This document shows positions 1-7,242 of a DNA stretch of 41,522 bases, one piece after another. The notes beneath the pieces are model-generated. The model ran no database searches, was not told the DNA's origin, and saw only the letters and a program-made list of their open reading frames with translations. The translations under genes were made by a program, and so were the position numbers. The stretch lies in contig DASWRQ010000417.1 in the NCBI GenBank assembly GCA_036403095.1, forward strand, positions 1 to 41,522. Direction: 5' to 3'. The DNA comes from Kutzneria sp036403095 (lineage in GTDB: Bacteria; Actinomycetota; Actinomycetes; Mycobacteriales; Pseudonocardiaceae). Every line of letters begins with the position of its first letter. Positions within the stretch are counted from its first letter, which is position 1.

Positions 1-513
1 CGATGCCCGAGACGACTCGTCGCCGCTGTTGTCACCGGCGTTCGTGTGCAGGTTGTAGACATCCACGTACACGCCCTCGGCCAGCCGCTCCCGCATGAAG
101 GTGAAACCCTTCGGCGTCAGGCAATCCCCCGAGTCGAGCTGACACGAACTCCAGTGTGCGCGCTCGAAGTCGTCCCCGTCGTACGGCAAGGAGGACAGCG
201 TGTTCAGGCCGCTGCCGATACCCGCGCCACCACTGGTCGGCGTCCGATACGCGTGGCCGTCCGCGGCGTACAGCGCGGCGTGATAGTTGAAGTCCTCCTC
301 CACATGCACGATGTCGTACGCGCCGAGACGCTGCCCGATGGCGGTCGTCGCCGACTGCCTCGGCGTCGGGGCGCTGGAGATCCCTTCCGGCAGGCCGGCC
401 ACGTTGTAGCTCAGCACGGAAAAGCCACCGCCGTCGGTGGCGTCGGCGTGGACGGTCGCCGGCGCGACCGTGGCCGCCGCCAGGACAAGGGCGACGGCGA
501 GGCATTTCTTCAC
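1..513 (-). CDS. Secreted endonuclease/exonuclease/phosphatase-fold hydrolase (3' end outside window)
   Basis: The visible 171 codons start at a GTG with a GGGAGAA ribosome site, and the C-terminal part runs off the left edge. A Sec signal peptide (KKC, then an Ala/Val-rich core, about residues 1-25) is followed by LSYNVAGLP, the opening strand of the DNase I-like (EEP) fold, then by VEEDFNYH, which supplies the metal-binding Glu, and by YNLHTNAG further on. Secreted actinobacterial members act as sphingomyelinase-like, inositol-phosphatase-like or nuclease-type phosphodiesterases; the substrate cannot be told here. The GTG overlaps the stop codon of the upstream PAP2 phosphatase by four bases (GTGA), so the two are translationally coupled and may act together on phosphate esters outside the cell. 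Confidence 0.85.
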   Translation of the reverse strand, partial: MKKCLAVALVLAAATVAPATVHADATDGGGFSVLSYNVAGLPEGISSAPTPRQSATTAIGQRLGAYDIVHVEEDFNYHAALYAADGHAYRTPTSGGAGIGSGLNTLSSLPYDGDDFERAHWSSCQLDSGDCLTPKGFTFMRERLAEGVYVDVYNLHTNAGDNSGDESSRAS

Positions 514-2360
514 GAGTTCTCCCGTACGATTCGGATCGACATTCCGGTCGCGCTGTAGGTCGGGACCACGCGCAGTCCCGGGCGGTCGACCGTGATCGTG
601 GCGAATCGCCCGCGCAGTCGGCCGGCCACGAGCACCTGGACCGGCCCGCGCGGCAGCGAAGAGTCCAGGAGAACTTCGAGGACGCCGCCCGTGAGCATGA
701 TCGATCCGGACGACAGCGCGTCCCCGAGCCGAAGCACGAGCTGTCCCCCGGTCTGCCGATAGTTCGAGACGCGCAGCCCGCGCTCCAGCCGCAGGGCACC
801 GCCAAGGATGTCGACCGCGCCGATGCCGAGGGCAGCCGGTGAGGCCGCCACCAAGGTGCCGGCCTCCACGCGCGTGCCGCCCCGGTAGCAGTTGGCGCCG
901 GTCAGTGTGAGCGTTCCGCCGCCGGCCTTGGCCAAACCCCCGCAGCCGCTGATGTCGTTGCGCCAACTGTCGTTGGCCGAGAATCCGCCCTGTGCCGCGT
1001 CCATCGTCACGCGGACGTCGGCGTCGAACGCGCCGTAGCCGTCGGCGGCCGCGAACAGGTTCAGCCGTCCCCATTGCTCGGGTCCGTCCATCAGCGGATT
1101 CCCCGCCGGAAACGCCGTCGTGCGCAGCACCTCGCGCCGCTGGGCCGCGTCGAGGTAGGGCAGGCGCGTCTCCAGCAGCACCTCGGCGCCCTTCGGCACC
1201 GTCATCGGCGTGCGCGCCTCGGACCCCGGCAGTCCGTAGGTCGCATGCGCGGCAACGATCCCCGCATTCGCCGACCGGCTTCCGTACTCGTCCGGCCCGG
1301 CGTGCGCGCGGCCGTACAGCGTGTCGGCCGTCGTCCCGGTCTCGGTGGTGAAGTACCGCAACGCCTGCTCACGCGCGGCGGACTTGAGCCCGGCATTGGC
1401 CGGATCGGCCAGCGTCGCGGCGGCCAGCGCGGTGGCGAGGATGCGGCCGCCGATGACGTCGAGCGGCGAGTGCATCCCGGCGACGATCCTCGTGTCGGCC
1501 AGGTCGTACGCCCGGGCCACCAACTCCTGGAAACGTTCCGGGATCGCGTAGGCCAGGGCGAGGCAGGCCAGGTGGAACGCGTTGGTGTGACCGCTCGGAT
1601 AGCCCGCGTCATCCGTCGGGCTGGTGCCCCGCTGCCGCAGCAACTGCGGCGCCACAACCACTTCGGACTCGTACACCGGAAACCCGAAGGCGTCGACCCG
1701 CCCGGTGTCGACGACCCGGCTGTCCGCGGTCAACCGCCACGGCCGCGGATACTGGTAGGCGTACTTGCTCGGATTGCCGGAGGCGTACGGCCCGCGCAGC
1801 GTGTCGACCAACGTGGCCACCAGGCCGAGGTCCGAATCGTGCGCGCCGGCGCCGAGCGCCGACCCGGCCGGCGCACCCGGCGGGACAGCGTCGTCGATCG
1901 TGCTCGGTGGCGTGCCATCCGGCGCGCCCACGATGCTCGTGACCGCCTTCGCACCCGTGCGATACAGATCCGCGAGCGGCCCCAGGCCGCCGATCGCCGC
2001 GTAGGACTGGTGCTGGCGGTCGAAGACGAAGGCTCGCTTGGCCTGCTCCTCGGTCCGCGAACGCGTGACCGCGACGACGTGCCGCACGTTCGCTCGCAGT
2101 ACCGCCGCCTGCCGGACCCGGCCGTCGTTCCACGCGTCCCCGGTGTCCCAGAGTCGCTGCATTCCGGCCAGTGCGCGAACGGCCGCATTCGTGTCGGCCG
2201 TTCGGTTGGCCGAGACGTTCGTCCGGTAGTCGTCGACGAACGCCAACGGGAGCTCTTTCGCCTGCGCGAAAGGGACATCCACCGTCGGCGCGACCACGCC
2301 GACCGCGACAAGCGCCGACCCGAGCAGGAACTCCCGCCGCCCCACGTTGCCTGAACTCAC
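510..2360 (-). CDS. Tat-exported PAP2-superfamily acid phosphatase with C-terminal beta-strand repeat
   Basis: Encodes 616 residues from a GTG start preceded by GGAGAGACAA. The N-terminus has a twin-arginine motif (GRREFLLG, residues 7-14) and a hydrophobic stretch, so Tat export is likely. The three PAP2 phosphatase motifs are present: KYAYQYPRP (K-x6-RP, about 199-207), PSGH (about 255-258) and R-x5-H-x3-D (RIVAGMHSPLD, about 291-301). These form the phosphate pocket with the catalytic His used in vanadium-haloperoxidase/PAP2 enzymes. After the catalytic domain, about residues 476-540 carry a Gly/Thr-rich segment (GGTLTLTG, GGTRVEAGTLVAASPAALG) typical of autotransporter-associated beta-strand repeats. 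It is the first gene of a pair with the EEP-fold hydrolase downstream. The physiological substrate is unknown. Confidence 0.88.
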   Translation of the reverse strand: MSSGNVGRREFLLGSALVAVGVVAPTVDVPFAQAKELPLAFVDDYRTNVSANRTADTNAAVRALAGMQRLWDTGDAWNDGRVRQAAVLRANVRHVVAVTRSRTEEQAKRAFVFDRQHQSYAAIGGLGPLADLYRTGAKAVTSIVGAPDGTPPSTIDDAVPPGAPAGSALGAGAHDSDLGLVATLVDTLRGPYASGNPSKYAYQYPRPWRLTADSRVVDTGRVDAFGFPVYESEVVVAPQLLRQRGTSPTDDAGYPSGHTNAFHLACLALAYAIPERFQELVARAYDLADTRIVAGMHSPLDVIGGRILATALAAATLADPANAGLKSAAREQALRYFTTETGTTADTLYGRAHAGPDEYGSRSANAGIVAAHATYGLPGSEARTPMTVPKGAEVLLETRLPYLDAAQRREVLRTTAFPAGNPLMDGPEQWGRLNLFAAADGYGAFDADVRVTMDAAQGGFSANDSWRNDISGCGGLAKAGGGTLTLTGANCYRGGTRVEAGTLVAASPAALGIGAVDILGGALRLERGLRVSNYRQTGGQLVLRLGDALSSGSIMLTGGVLEVLLDSSLPRGPVQVLVAGRLRGRFATITVDRPGLRVVPTYSATGMSIRIVRENS

Positions 2361-3087
2361 TTGTCTCTCCAGTCGAAACCGCGCGGGCCAGCCGGCACGA
2401 GATGGTTGTCACCGCGCCGACGGGCGCGCCACCCCACCAGTGTTAACGCTCACAGTCTTCGCGGTCGAGAGGAATGATCAGCGGTTGCGACCAGGCCCGT
2501 CAAGGCCGGACCACGAGATTCCCCCGCCGGCAACCCAATGTATGCCGTCGATCGACCGCGCCCGGCGCGAATTCGTCGAATTCGACGATTCCTCGGCCGT
2601 TCACCGGGGTCGGCGCAGCGCCATCAGGCCCGGGGCGTCGCCGCTCCCACGCCGCCACGCCACGCCGGCTCCCCACGTGTCCGGTCGCGTCCACGTATCG
2701 GCGTCGGCCATCTCGTGCACTCCACGCGGTGAACGGCCGCCATCAGCCAGGAATCAATACGAAGCCTCGTTCTATTCAGCACCAGTGATTACCGACAGGA
2801 GGGTCCAGAACCGCATACGGACCAGTCCTTCGCCGTGGTGACCCGCGCGGCGGCGGTGTGAATTCTCGCCGGCATTCGTTCGGACGACAGGGTAGCCCCG
2901 TTTCGCCCAGCCGCGCGGCCCGCGACTCGTGCGCAGAGTGGTTCGACCGCCCGGTGTTGGCGCGAACAGGCCAGGAACGCTGGCGTCCCAGCGACCCTTG
3001 TTGCCGGGCGATAACCACCTTCCTACGCTCGCATTCGCACAGGGGCCGGTAATTCCGACGCCTGTCCATTGGGGAACGAGGGAGAGC
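2361..3087. other. 727-bp divergent intergenic region
   Basis: No convincing gene lies between the leftward PAP2 gene and the rightward DUF11 gene; the open frames seen here have atypical composition and no ribosome sites. It holds a perfect 16-bp palindrome at 2573-2588 (TCGTCGAATTCGACGA) and a promoter-like pair next to the DUF11 gene at 3001-3029. A partial match to the AGTGTTAGCGCTAACACT-type operator found elsewhere in the window lies at 2439-2455 but is too degenerate to call. Confidence 0.5.
3001..3029 (+). promoter_or_regulatory. Candidate sigma-70-type promoter for the DUF11 gene
   Basis: TTGCCG at 3001-3006 and TACGCT at 3024-3029 are separated by 17 bases, fitting the TTGnnn / TAnnnT pattern of actinobacterial housekeeping promoters. 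They sit about 60 bases upstream of the start codon at 3088. Predicted from pattern only. Confidence 0.45.
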
Positions 3088-5541
3088 ATGAATCGAGGAC
3101 GTAGCAGAACGCTGTCCTACGCACGCTCGACATTGACGATCGGCATCGTGTCAGCGGCGGTGGCCGCCGGCGTGACGGCTCCCGCCGCCGCGGCGGCGCC
3201 GTCCGTGCTGACCAAAAGCGCGCAGGACGTGACCAGTCCGGGCGCGAATCCGGTGAATCACGCGGACACCCTCAACTGGGTGCTCAGCTATGCCGACAAC
3301 GGGACGACCGGCCCGTCGGCGGCGACCATCACCGATCCCATCACCGGCGCCGGCACGGCGCAGACCTACGTGCCGGGCTCGCTCCAGACGCCGCCCGGCT
3401 GGACACCGTCCTGGTCGACCGACGGCACGAACTTCCAGACCACCGACCAGGGCGCCGCCACCGTGGCCGTGCGGGCGACCAACCCCGGCGCCCGGGCGGG
3501 CGGCACCAGCCTGGCGAACATCCTGCTCGCGCCGGTGAAGCCGACCGCGACCGCGACCGGTGGCGACGGCTACTCACCCATCGTCTTCCGCCGGCCCGAC
3601 GGCACGGTCGAAGCCTGGAACATGTACCACCACCTTTTCCCGGCCGCGCCCAAGCTGGTCTGCACCGACCTGACGGCCGGCGCGCCCTGCGCCGGCGGCC
3701 CGTGGCCGCGCCCGGTCAACACCGCGCCCGGACCGTTCGGCGCGGGCAACACCGGCGATGTCGCCAGCACCCTGACCCCGCAGTACGTCCAGGACCCGGG
3801 CCGACCCGGCGTGGTGTACTACGCCGCCGTCACCGCCTCCTCGGTCGGGGTCGGCTGCCTCGACCTCGGCGCGCGGGCCAACTGCGGCTACTTCCCGCTC
3901 GTCACCACCGGCGCCGGCGGCGCGTACGGCCTCGCCGGCCTGGTCACCACCGGTGGCAACCTCTACGGCGTCGGCAGCAACGGCCAGGTGCTGTGCCTGA
4001 ACATCGCCTCTCGTTCCCCGTGCGCCGGCCAGCCGTACGCCGCGGTGGTGCCGGCCAACAACAACTCGCCGGGCGCCAACTACCTGGGTTCGCTGACCGT
4101 GGCCGGCGGCAAGGTGTTCGCGTCGTCCTCGCCCGGCACAGCCGCGCCGGTGCTGGGCTGCTTCGATCCGGACACCGCCTCGGCCTGTGCCGGCTGGAGC
4201 ACCCCGCACGCCATCGGCCCGGCCGGCGACTCGACGTACAACGCCTACACCGCCTACGACACCGCCAACAACGCCGTCGGCGCGTGCGCGACAACGACCG
4301 GCAACCCCGCGTCGATCTCGACCTGCTTCACGGTCGGCGGCGCCCCGCTGACCGCGCCGACCGTGTTCAGCTCCTTGAGCGGCCAACTGGTCTTCAACCC
4401 GGAGACCGTCGCCGGACCGGACGGCCACCTGCGCAGCTACACCGGCACCTGGGGCGCGGCCAGCACGGGCGACACGGTCTGCTACGACTGGACGACCGCC
4501 GCCACCTGCGCGGGTTTCCCTTTGCCGGCAACGCATCCCACCACCAACGGCGGGGTCACCCGGGACTACGGCTACGCGTTCGACCCGGTCACCCGCTGCC
4601 TGTTCGGGCTCGGTGACGCCGGCATCCTCTTCTCCGAGGACCCGACCACGTCGAGTTCGCCGTGCATCCACAGCGGGGCCGACGTGACGCTGACGCCCTC
4701 GGCGTTCTACTGCGACGGCGGCAGCGACCACATCCACAGCTACACGGATGCCCGGCTGGAGAACATGAATCTGGCCAACGTCGACCTGGCCGCGTCGACC
4801 GCGGACGTCAGCGACGCCGGCGGTTCGGTGTTCGCCCATCCCACGTTCGCCCCGGACGGCACCCTCGACCTGTCGGGAATCTCGCCGGCCGCGCATCCCG
4901 GCATCACCGTGTCCGCACACCTGGTGCTGAACAACAGCAACGACTTCACCGGCGGCAACCAGCCGCACCTGGTGGTCGCGTTCAACGGTGACGCGCCACA
5001 GATCTGTTTCCGGACAACGGTTTCGCCGACCTGCGGCGTGACCGGCGTGACCGACACCGCGACCGGCACGGACGCCACCGGCCCGCTGACCTCCAACACC
5101 GTGAGCTTGCGCGTCGCGCCGGGGTCCGGCTGCCAACCGACGGTGACGGTCAACAAGGAGATCTGCGCATCCGCCCACGACAGCGACTGCGGACCCGGTG
5201 GTCCGGGGCCGTGGGTGAAACACGCGACCCCGGGTCTGCTCGGTCTGCTGCTGGCCCATCCGCACTGGCGGATCACGGTGACCGACACCGGCCCGGTCGG
5301 CATCACCGACGTCACCGTCAACGACAGCGCCGAATCGTCGTGCCGGTCCGCCGCGGGGACGTTCGATCTGGCCGCGGGACAGAGCAAACAGGTCTACTGC
5401 TCGACCCAGTTGCTCGTGTCCCTGCTGCCGTTCACCAACACGGCATCGGCCACGTACACCCCGGTGAACTCGCCGGATGGCACCCCTGCGTCCAGGACCA
5501 CCGGTTCATCGGCGGTGGCCTGTTCACTGCTCGGGTGCTGA
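3088..5541 (+). CDS. Large secreted DUF11-type protein with Cys-paired repeats
   Basis: Encodes 817 residues. The ATG at 3088 is chosen over upstream in-frame starts because a ribosome site (GGGAGAG) precedes it and a signal peptide follows (basic MNRGRSR, hydrophobic core, cleavage near APAAAAAP). Residues about 35-130 resemble a DUF11 beta-sandwich (SAQDVTSPGANPVNHADT, then a Gly/Thr-rich stretch ending TITDPITG). The central part repeats short units in which a Cys after a hydrophobic strand is followed about eight residues later by CAG or CG: VCTDLTAGAPCAGG, GCLDLGARANCG, LCLNIASRSPCAG, GCFDPDTASACAG, VCYDWTTAATCAG. This looks like successive propeller blades. A second DUF11-like domain follows near the end (WRITVTDTGPVGITDVTVND). 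There is no LPXTG anchor, and the protein ends in SLLGC. The function is unknown; an adhesive or structural extracellular role is an inference. Confidence 0.8.
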   Translation: MNRGRSRTLSYARSTLTIGIVSAAVAAGVTAPAAAAAPSVLTKSAQDVTSPGANPVNHADTLNWVLSYADNGTTGPSAATITDPITGAGTAQTYVPGSLQTPPGWTPSWSTDGTNFQTTDQGAATVAVRATNPGARAGGTSLANILLAPVKPTATATGGDGYSPIVFRRPDGTVEAWNMYHHLFPAAPKLVCTDLTAGAPCAGGPWPRPVNTAPGPFGAGNTGDVASTLTPQYVQDPGRPGVVYYAAVTASSVGVGCLDLGARANCGYFPLVTTGAGGAYGLAGLVTTGGNLYGVGSNGQVLCLNIASRSPCAGQPYAAVVPANNNSPGANYLGSLTVAGGKVFASSSPGTAAPVLGCFDPDTASACAGWSTPHAIGPAGDSTYNAYTAYDTANNAVGACATTTGNPASISTCFTVGGAPLTAPTVFSSLSGQLVFNPETVAGPDGHLRSYTGTWGAASTGDTVCYDWTTAATCAGFPLPATHPTTNGGVTRDYGYAFDPVTRCLFGLGDAGILFSEDPTTSSSPCIHSGADVTLTPSAFYCDGGSDHIHSYTDARLENMNLANVDLAASTADVSDAGGSVFAHPTFAPDGTLDLSGISPAAHPGITVSAHLVLNNSNDFTGGNQPHLVVAFNGDAPQICFRTTVSPTCGVTGVTDTATGTDATGPLTSNTVSLRVAPGSGCQPTVTVNKEICASAHDSDCGPGGPGPWVKHATPGLLGLLLAHPHWRITVTDTGPVGITDVTVNDSAESSCRSAAGTFDLAAGQSKQVYCSTQLLVSLLPFTNTASATYTPVNSPDGTPASRTTGSSAVACSLLGC

Positions 5542-5549
5542 GCGCCTGA

Positions 5550-5591
5550 CCCGTGGACCGCAGTGCCGCCGGCGGCACTGCGGTCCACGGG
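5550..5591. terminator. Perfect 42-bp palindrome between convergent genes (bidirectional terminator)
   Basis: Two exact 21-base inverted arms meet with no unpaired loop (left arm begins CCCGTGGACCGCAGTG). The element lies 8 bases after the DUF11 stop and 3 bases after the STAS stop on the other strand, where one intrinsic terminator would serve both. There is no T-tract, as is usual in high-GC actinobacteria. Confidence 0.75.
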
Positions 5592-5594
5592 GTC

Positions 5595-5951
5595 TCACAC
5601 GCCGATGGCCTCCGCCACGCTCGACACGATGGTGAGCACGCTGTCGAGCCGGGCGAGCCGGATCGGCCGCCACACGCTCTGGTTGTTCCCGACGATGACA
5701 TACAGCCGGCTGCCCATCGCGGCGCAGAGCTGGTCGTGCTCCACCATCATCGCCAGTCCCACCGAGCCGAGGAAGGTCACCTGGCTCAGGTCGAGCACAA
5801 CCACCGCCGGCGCGTCGACCACCGCCACCGCCTCAGCCGCCCGTAACCGCTCGGCGGCTCGTTCGGCCGTGGCCAGGTCGACCTCGCCCTCCAGACGGAC
5901 CACTGCGGCGGCATCCGCCACATCACCCTCGGTGGCGCCTAAGTCGGTCAT
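5595..5951 (-). CDS. STAS-domain protein (anti-sigma factor antagonist-like)
   Basis: Encodes 118 residues from the ATG at 5951; a longer version from 6044 would add a basic, low-complexity leader and start inside the arsR operator. The fold is a single STAS domain: strand VVRLEGEVDLATAE, helix, strand AVVVLDLSQVTFLGSVGLAMM, then LYVIVGNNQSVWRPIRL. The conserved (D/G)-S-x-G position where SpoIIAA/RsbV proteins are phosphorylated is present as GSVG, with Gly replacing the usual Asp. Proteins of this kind release sigma factors by binding an RsbW-type kinase; an abbreviated RsbW-like ATPase gene lies at 14557. One leucine (5844-5846 on the plus strand) is a rare TTA codon. The partner is not identified. 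Confidence 0.8.
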   Translation of the reverse strand: MTDLGATEGDVADAAAVVRLEGEVDLATAERAAERLRAAEAVAVVDAPAVVVLDLSQVTFLGSVGLAMMVEHDQLCAAMGSRLYVIVGNNQSVWRPIRLARLDSVLTIVSSVAEAIGV

Positions 5952-6036
5952 GGGGTGGAGGTACCCGCGATCGGGGTCGCTGTCACGTCCGATCGGCGGC
6001 AAATGACGACCGCGCCGCAAGGGCTGGCCGGCAACC

Positions 6037-6071
6037 CCCTTCATCGTCTATCGTCGATTAACGATGAAGGG
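6037..6071. promoter_or_regulatory. Inverted-repeat operator upstream of arsR (ArsR-type autoregulatory site)
   Basis: CCCTTCATCGT at 6037-6047 and ACGATGAAGGG at 6061-6071 are exact inverted 11-base arms around a 13-base spacer that itself contains ATCGTCGAT. ArsR-family dimers bind such dyads at their own promoters. The right arm overlaps the GAAGGG ribosome site of arsR, and the divergent STAS gene is about 90 bases away, so both could respond. Binding is inferred from position and symmetry. Confidence 0.65.
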
Positions 6072-6079
6072 TGTTGCCG

Positions 6080-6400
6080 ATGCTCGAGCGCCAGCTCGCC
6101 GAGACCTACGCCGGATGGTTCCGCGCCCTCGCCGACGCCACTCGCGTGCAGATCCTGAACCTGCTCGCCGAGCAGGGCCGGCCGCTGACCGTCGGGGAGA
6201 TCGTGGCCCGGGTCCCGGTCGGGCAGTCCACCGTCTCGGCCCACCTGAAGATCCTCGCCGATGCGCGGTTCGTGCTCGCCGAGCAGCGCGGGACCGCTCG
6301 CCTGTATCGAGTCAACCAGCGGTGCGTCTCCTGCTTCCCCAGCGCCGCCGACGTGGTGATGGGTCGGACGCCCACCGGCTTCGAGGCGGTGTGCTCATGA
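6080..6400 (+). CDS. arsR: ArsR-family metalloregulator (arsenic-type)
   Basis: Encodes 106 residues from the ATG at 6080, which has GAAGGG eight to ten bases upstream; an in-frame GTG at 6071 is a poorer choice. It is a winged helix-turn-helix protein: ADATRVQILNLLAEQGRPLTVGEIV leads into the recognition region VGQSTVSAHLKILADARFV and the wing EQRGTARLYRV. After the wing comes NQRCVSCFPSAADVVMG, a Cys-x2-Cys tail that matches the ArsR proteins found next to arsM genes in actinobacteria, where such cysteines bind trivalent arsenicals. It overlaps the next gene by four bases (ATGA), so they are co-translated. Derepression by As(III) or an organoarsenical is inferred from the family. Confidence 0.88.
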   Translation: MLERQLAETYAGWFRALADATRVQILNLLAEQGRPLTVGEIVARVPVGQSTVSAHLKILADARFVLAEQRGTARLYRVNQRCVSCFPSAADVVMGRTPTGFEAVCS

Positions 6401-7089
6401 GCGGGATCGGCCCCGTACGGGCGCGCTACGCCGTCGCGCACAGCCTCGCCGATGTGCCGCTCGACCAGGCCAGCATGGGCTGCGGCAATCCGCTCGCGGT
6501 GGCCGACCTGCGTCCCGGCGACACCGTGCTCGATCTCGGCTCCGGCGGCGGCCCCAGAATCAACATCATGAGCTCGGCGCACGCCGATCAGGTGCTTGCC
6601 ATCTACCAAGCCGGATTGGACAGCGGCAACGCCAGTTTCGAGACCACCGCACCGAGCTGGGAGGAATGGGATCGGGCACACCTTGCGGCACACCGGTTCG
6701 TCGCCACCGATACCGACGGTTCCGTGGTCGGCTGGGTCGCCGCGACGCCGGTCTCCAGCCGCTGCGTGTACGCCGGCGTGCTGGAGCACAGCGTCTACGT
6801 CCGGCCCGACCATCAGGGCCGCGGCGTCGGTGCGGCACTGCTCGCCGCGTTCATCGACGCCACCGAGGCGGCGGGCGTGTGGACCTTGCAGAGCGGCATC
6901 TTCCCCGAGAACACCGCGAGCCTCACGCTGCACCAGCGGGCCGGTTTCCGCGTCGTCGGGACCAGGGAACGCATCGGCCTACACCATGGTGTGTGGCGTG
7001 ACGTCGTGCTCATCGAACGTCGAAGCAGGACGGCCGACCGGTCAGATATCGTCCCCGTCCCCGGCCGCCACGTCGAGAATCCAGCATGA
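6397..7089 (+). CDS. Chimera: ArsM N-terminal remnant fused to ArsN-type GNAT N-acetyltransferase
   Basis: Encodes 230 residues. Residues 1 to about 52 match only the beginning of an arsenite S-adenosylmethionine methyltransferase: VRARYAVAHSL, MGCGNPLAVADLRPGDTV, then the SAM motif I LDLGSGGG. The rest of the methyltransferase and the Cys-rich loop are absent. Immediately after GSGGG the frame becomes a complete GNAT domain: PRINIM (first strand), VLAIYQAGLDSGNASFET, WVAATPVSSRCVYAGV, EHSVYVRPDHQGRGVGAALL (acetyl-CoA loop), SGIFPENTASLTLHQRAGF. This pattern fits ArsN enzymes that acetylate arsinothricin or phosphinothricin. An internal ATG at 6568 has no ribosome site and would remove the first GNAT strand, so translation as a fusion through the ATGA overlap with arsR is favoured. 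A roughly 20-residue polar tail follows the domain. Confidence 0.82.
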   Translation: MSGIGPVRARYAVAHSLADVPLDQASMGCGNPLAVADLRPGDTVLDLGSGGGPRINIMSSAHADQVLAIYQAGLDSGNASFETTAPSWEEWDRAHLAAHRFVATDTDGSVVGWVAATPVSSRCVYAGVLEHSVYVRPDHQGRGVGAALLAAFIDATEAAGVWTLQSGIFPENTASLTLHQRAGFRVVGTRERIGLHHGVWRDVVLIERRSRTADRSDIVPVPGRHVENPA

Positions 7090-7242
7090 GCGGACGCCGC
7101 CGTGCGGTAGGCGTCGCCGAGACCGACGAGCGTGGGCTCGGCGACGTCGAACGCGGCCAGGGGCTCGCGAACAGCGCAGCTCACCTGGCTCAGCACGGAC
7201 GTGAGGTCGTACGGGCAGCTGGAACTCGACCACACACCGAGA

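Noticed and set aside
2439..2455. AGTGTTAACGCTCACAG resembling the double-GH43 operator
   Set aside because: The right half departs from symmetry at several positions and the neighbouring genes are not sugar-related.
2772..3089. Minus-strand open frame of 105 codons upstream of the DUF11 gene
   Set aside because: No ribosome site, no recognisable motif, and it overlaps the DUF11 promoter region.
6568..7089. Separate arsN gene starting at the internal ATG
   Set aside because: No Shine-Dalgarno sequence precedes it and the first GNAT strand (PRINIM) lies mostly upstream of it, so the fused reading is better.
7090..7242. Possible gene remnant between the arsN chimera and GH92
   Set aside because: A minus-strand frame here reads protein-like for about 50 residues, but it has no start signal, runs antisense into the arsN chimera and shows no known domain; nothing firm can be annotated.
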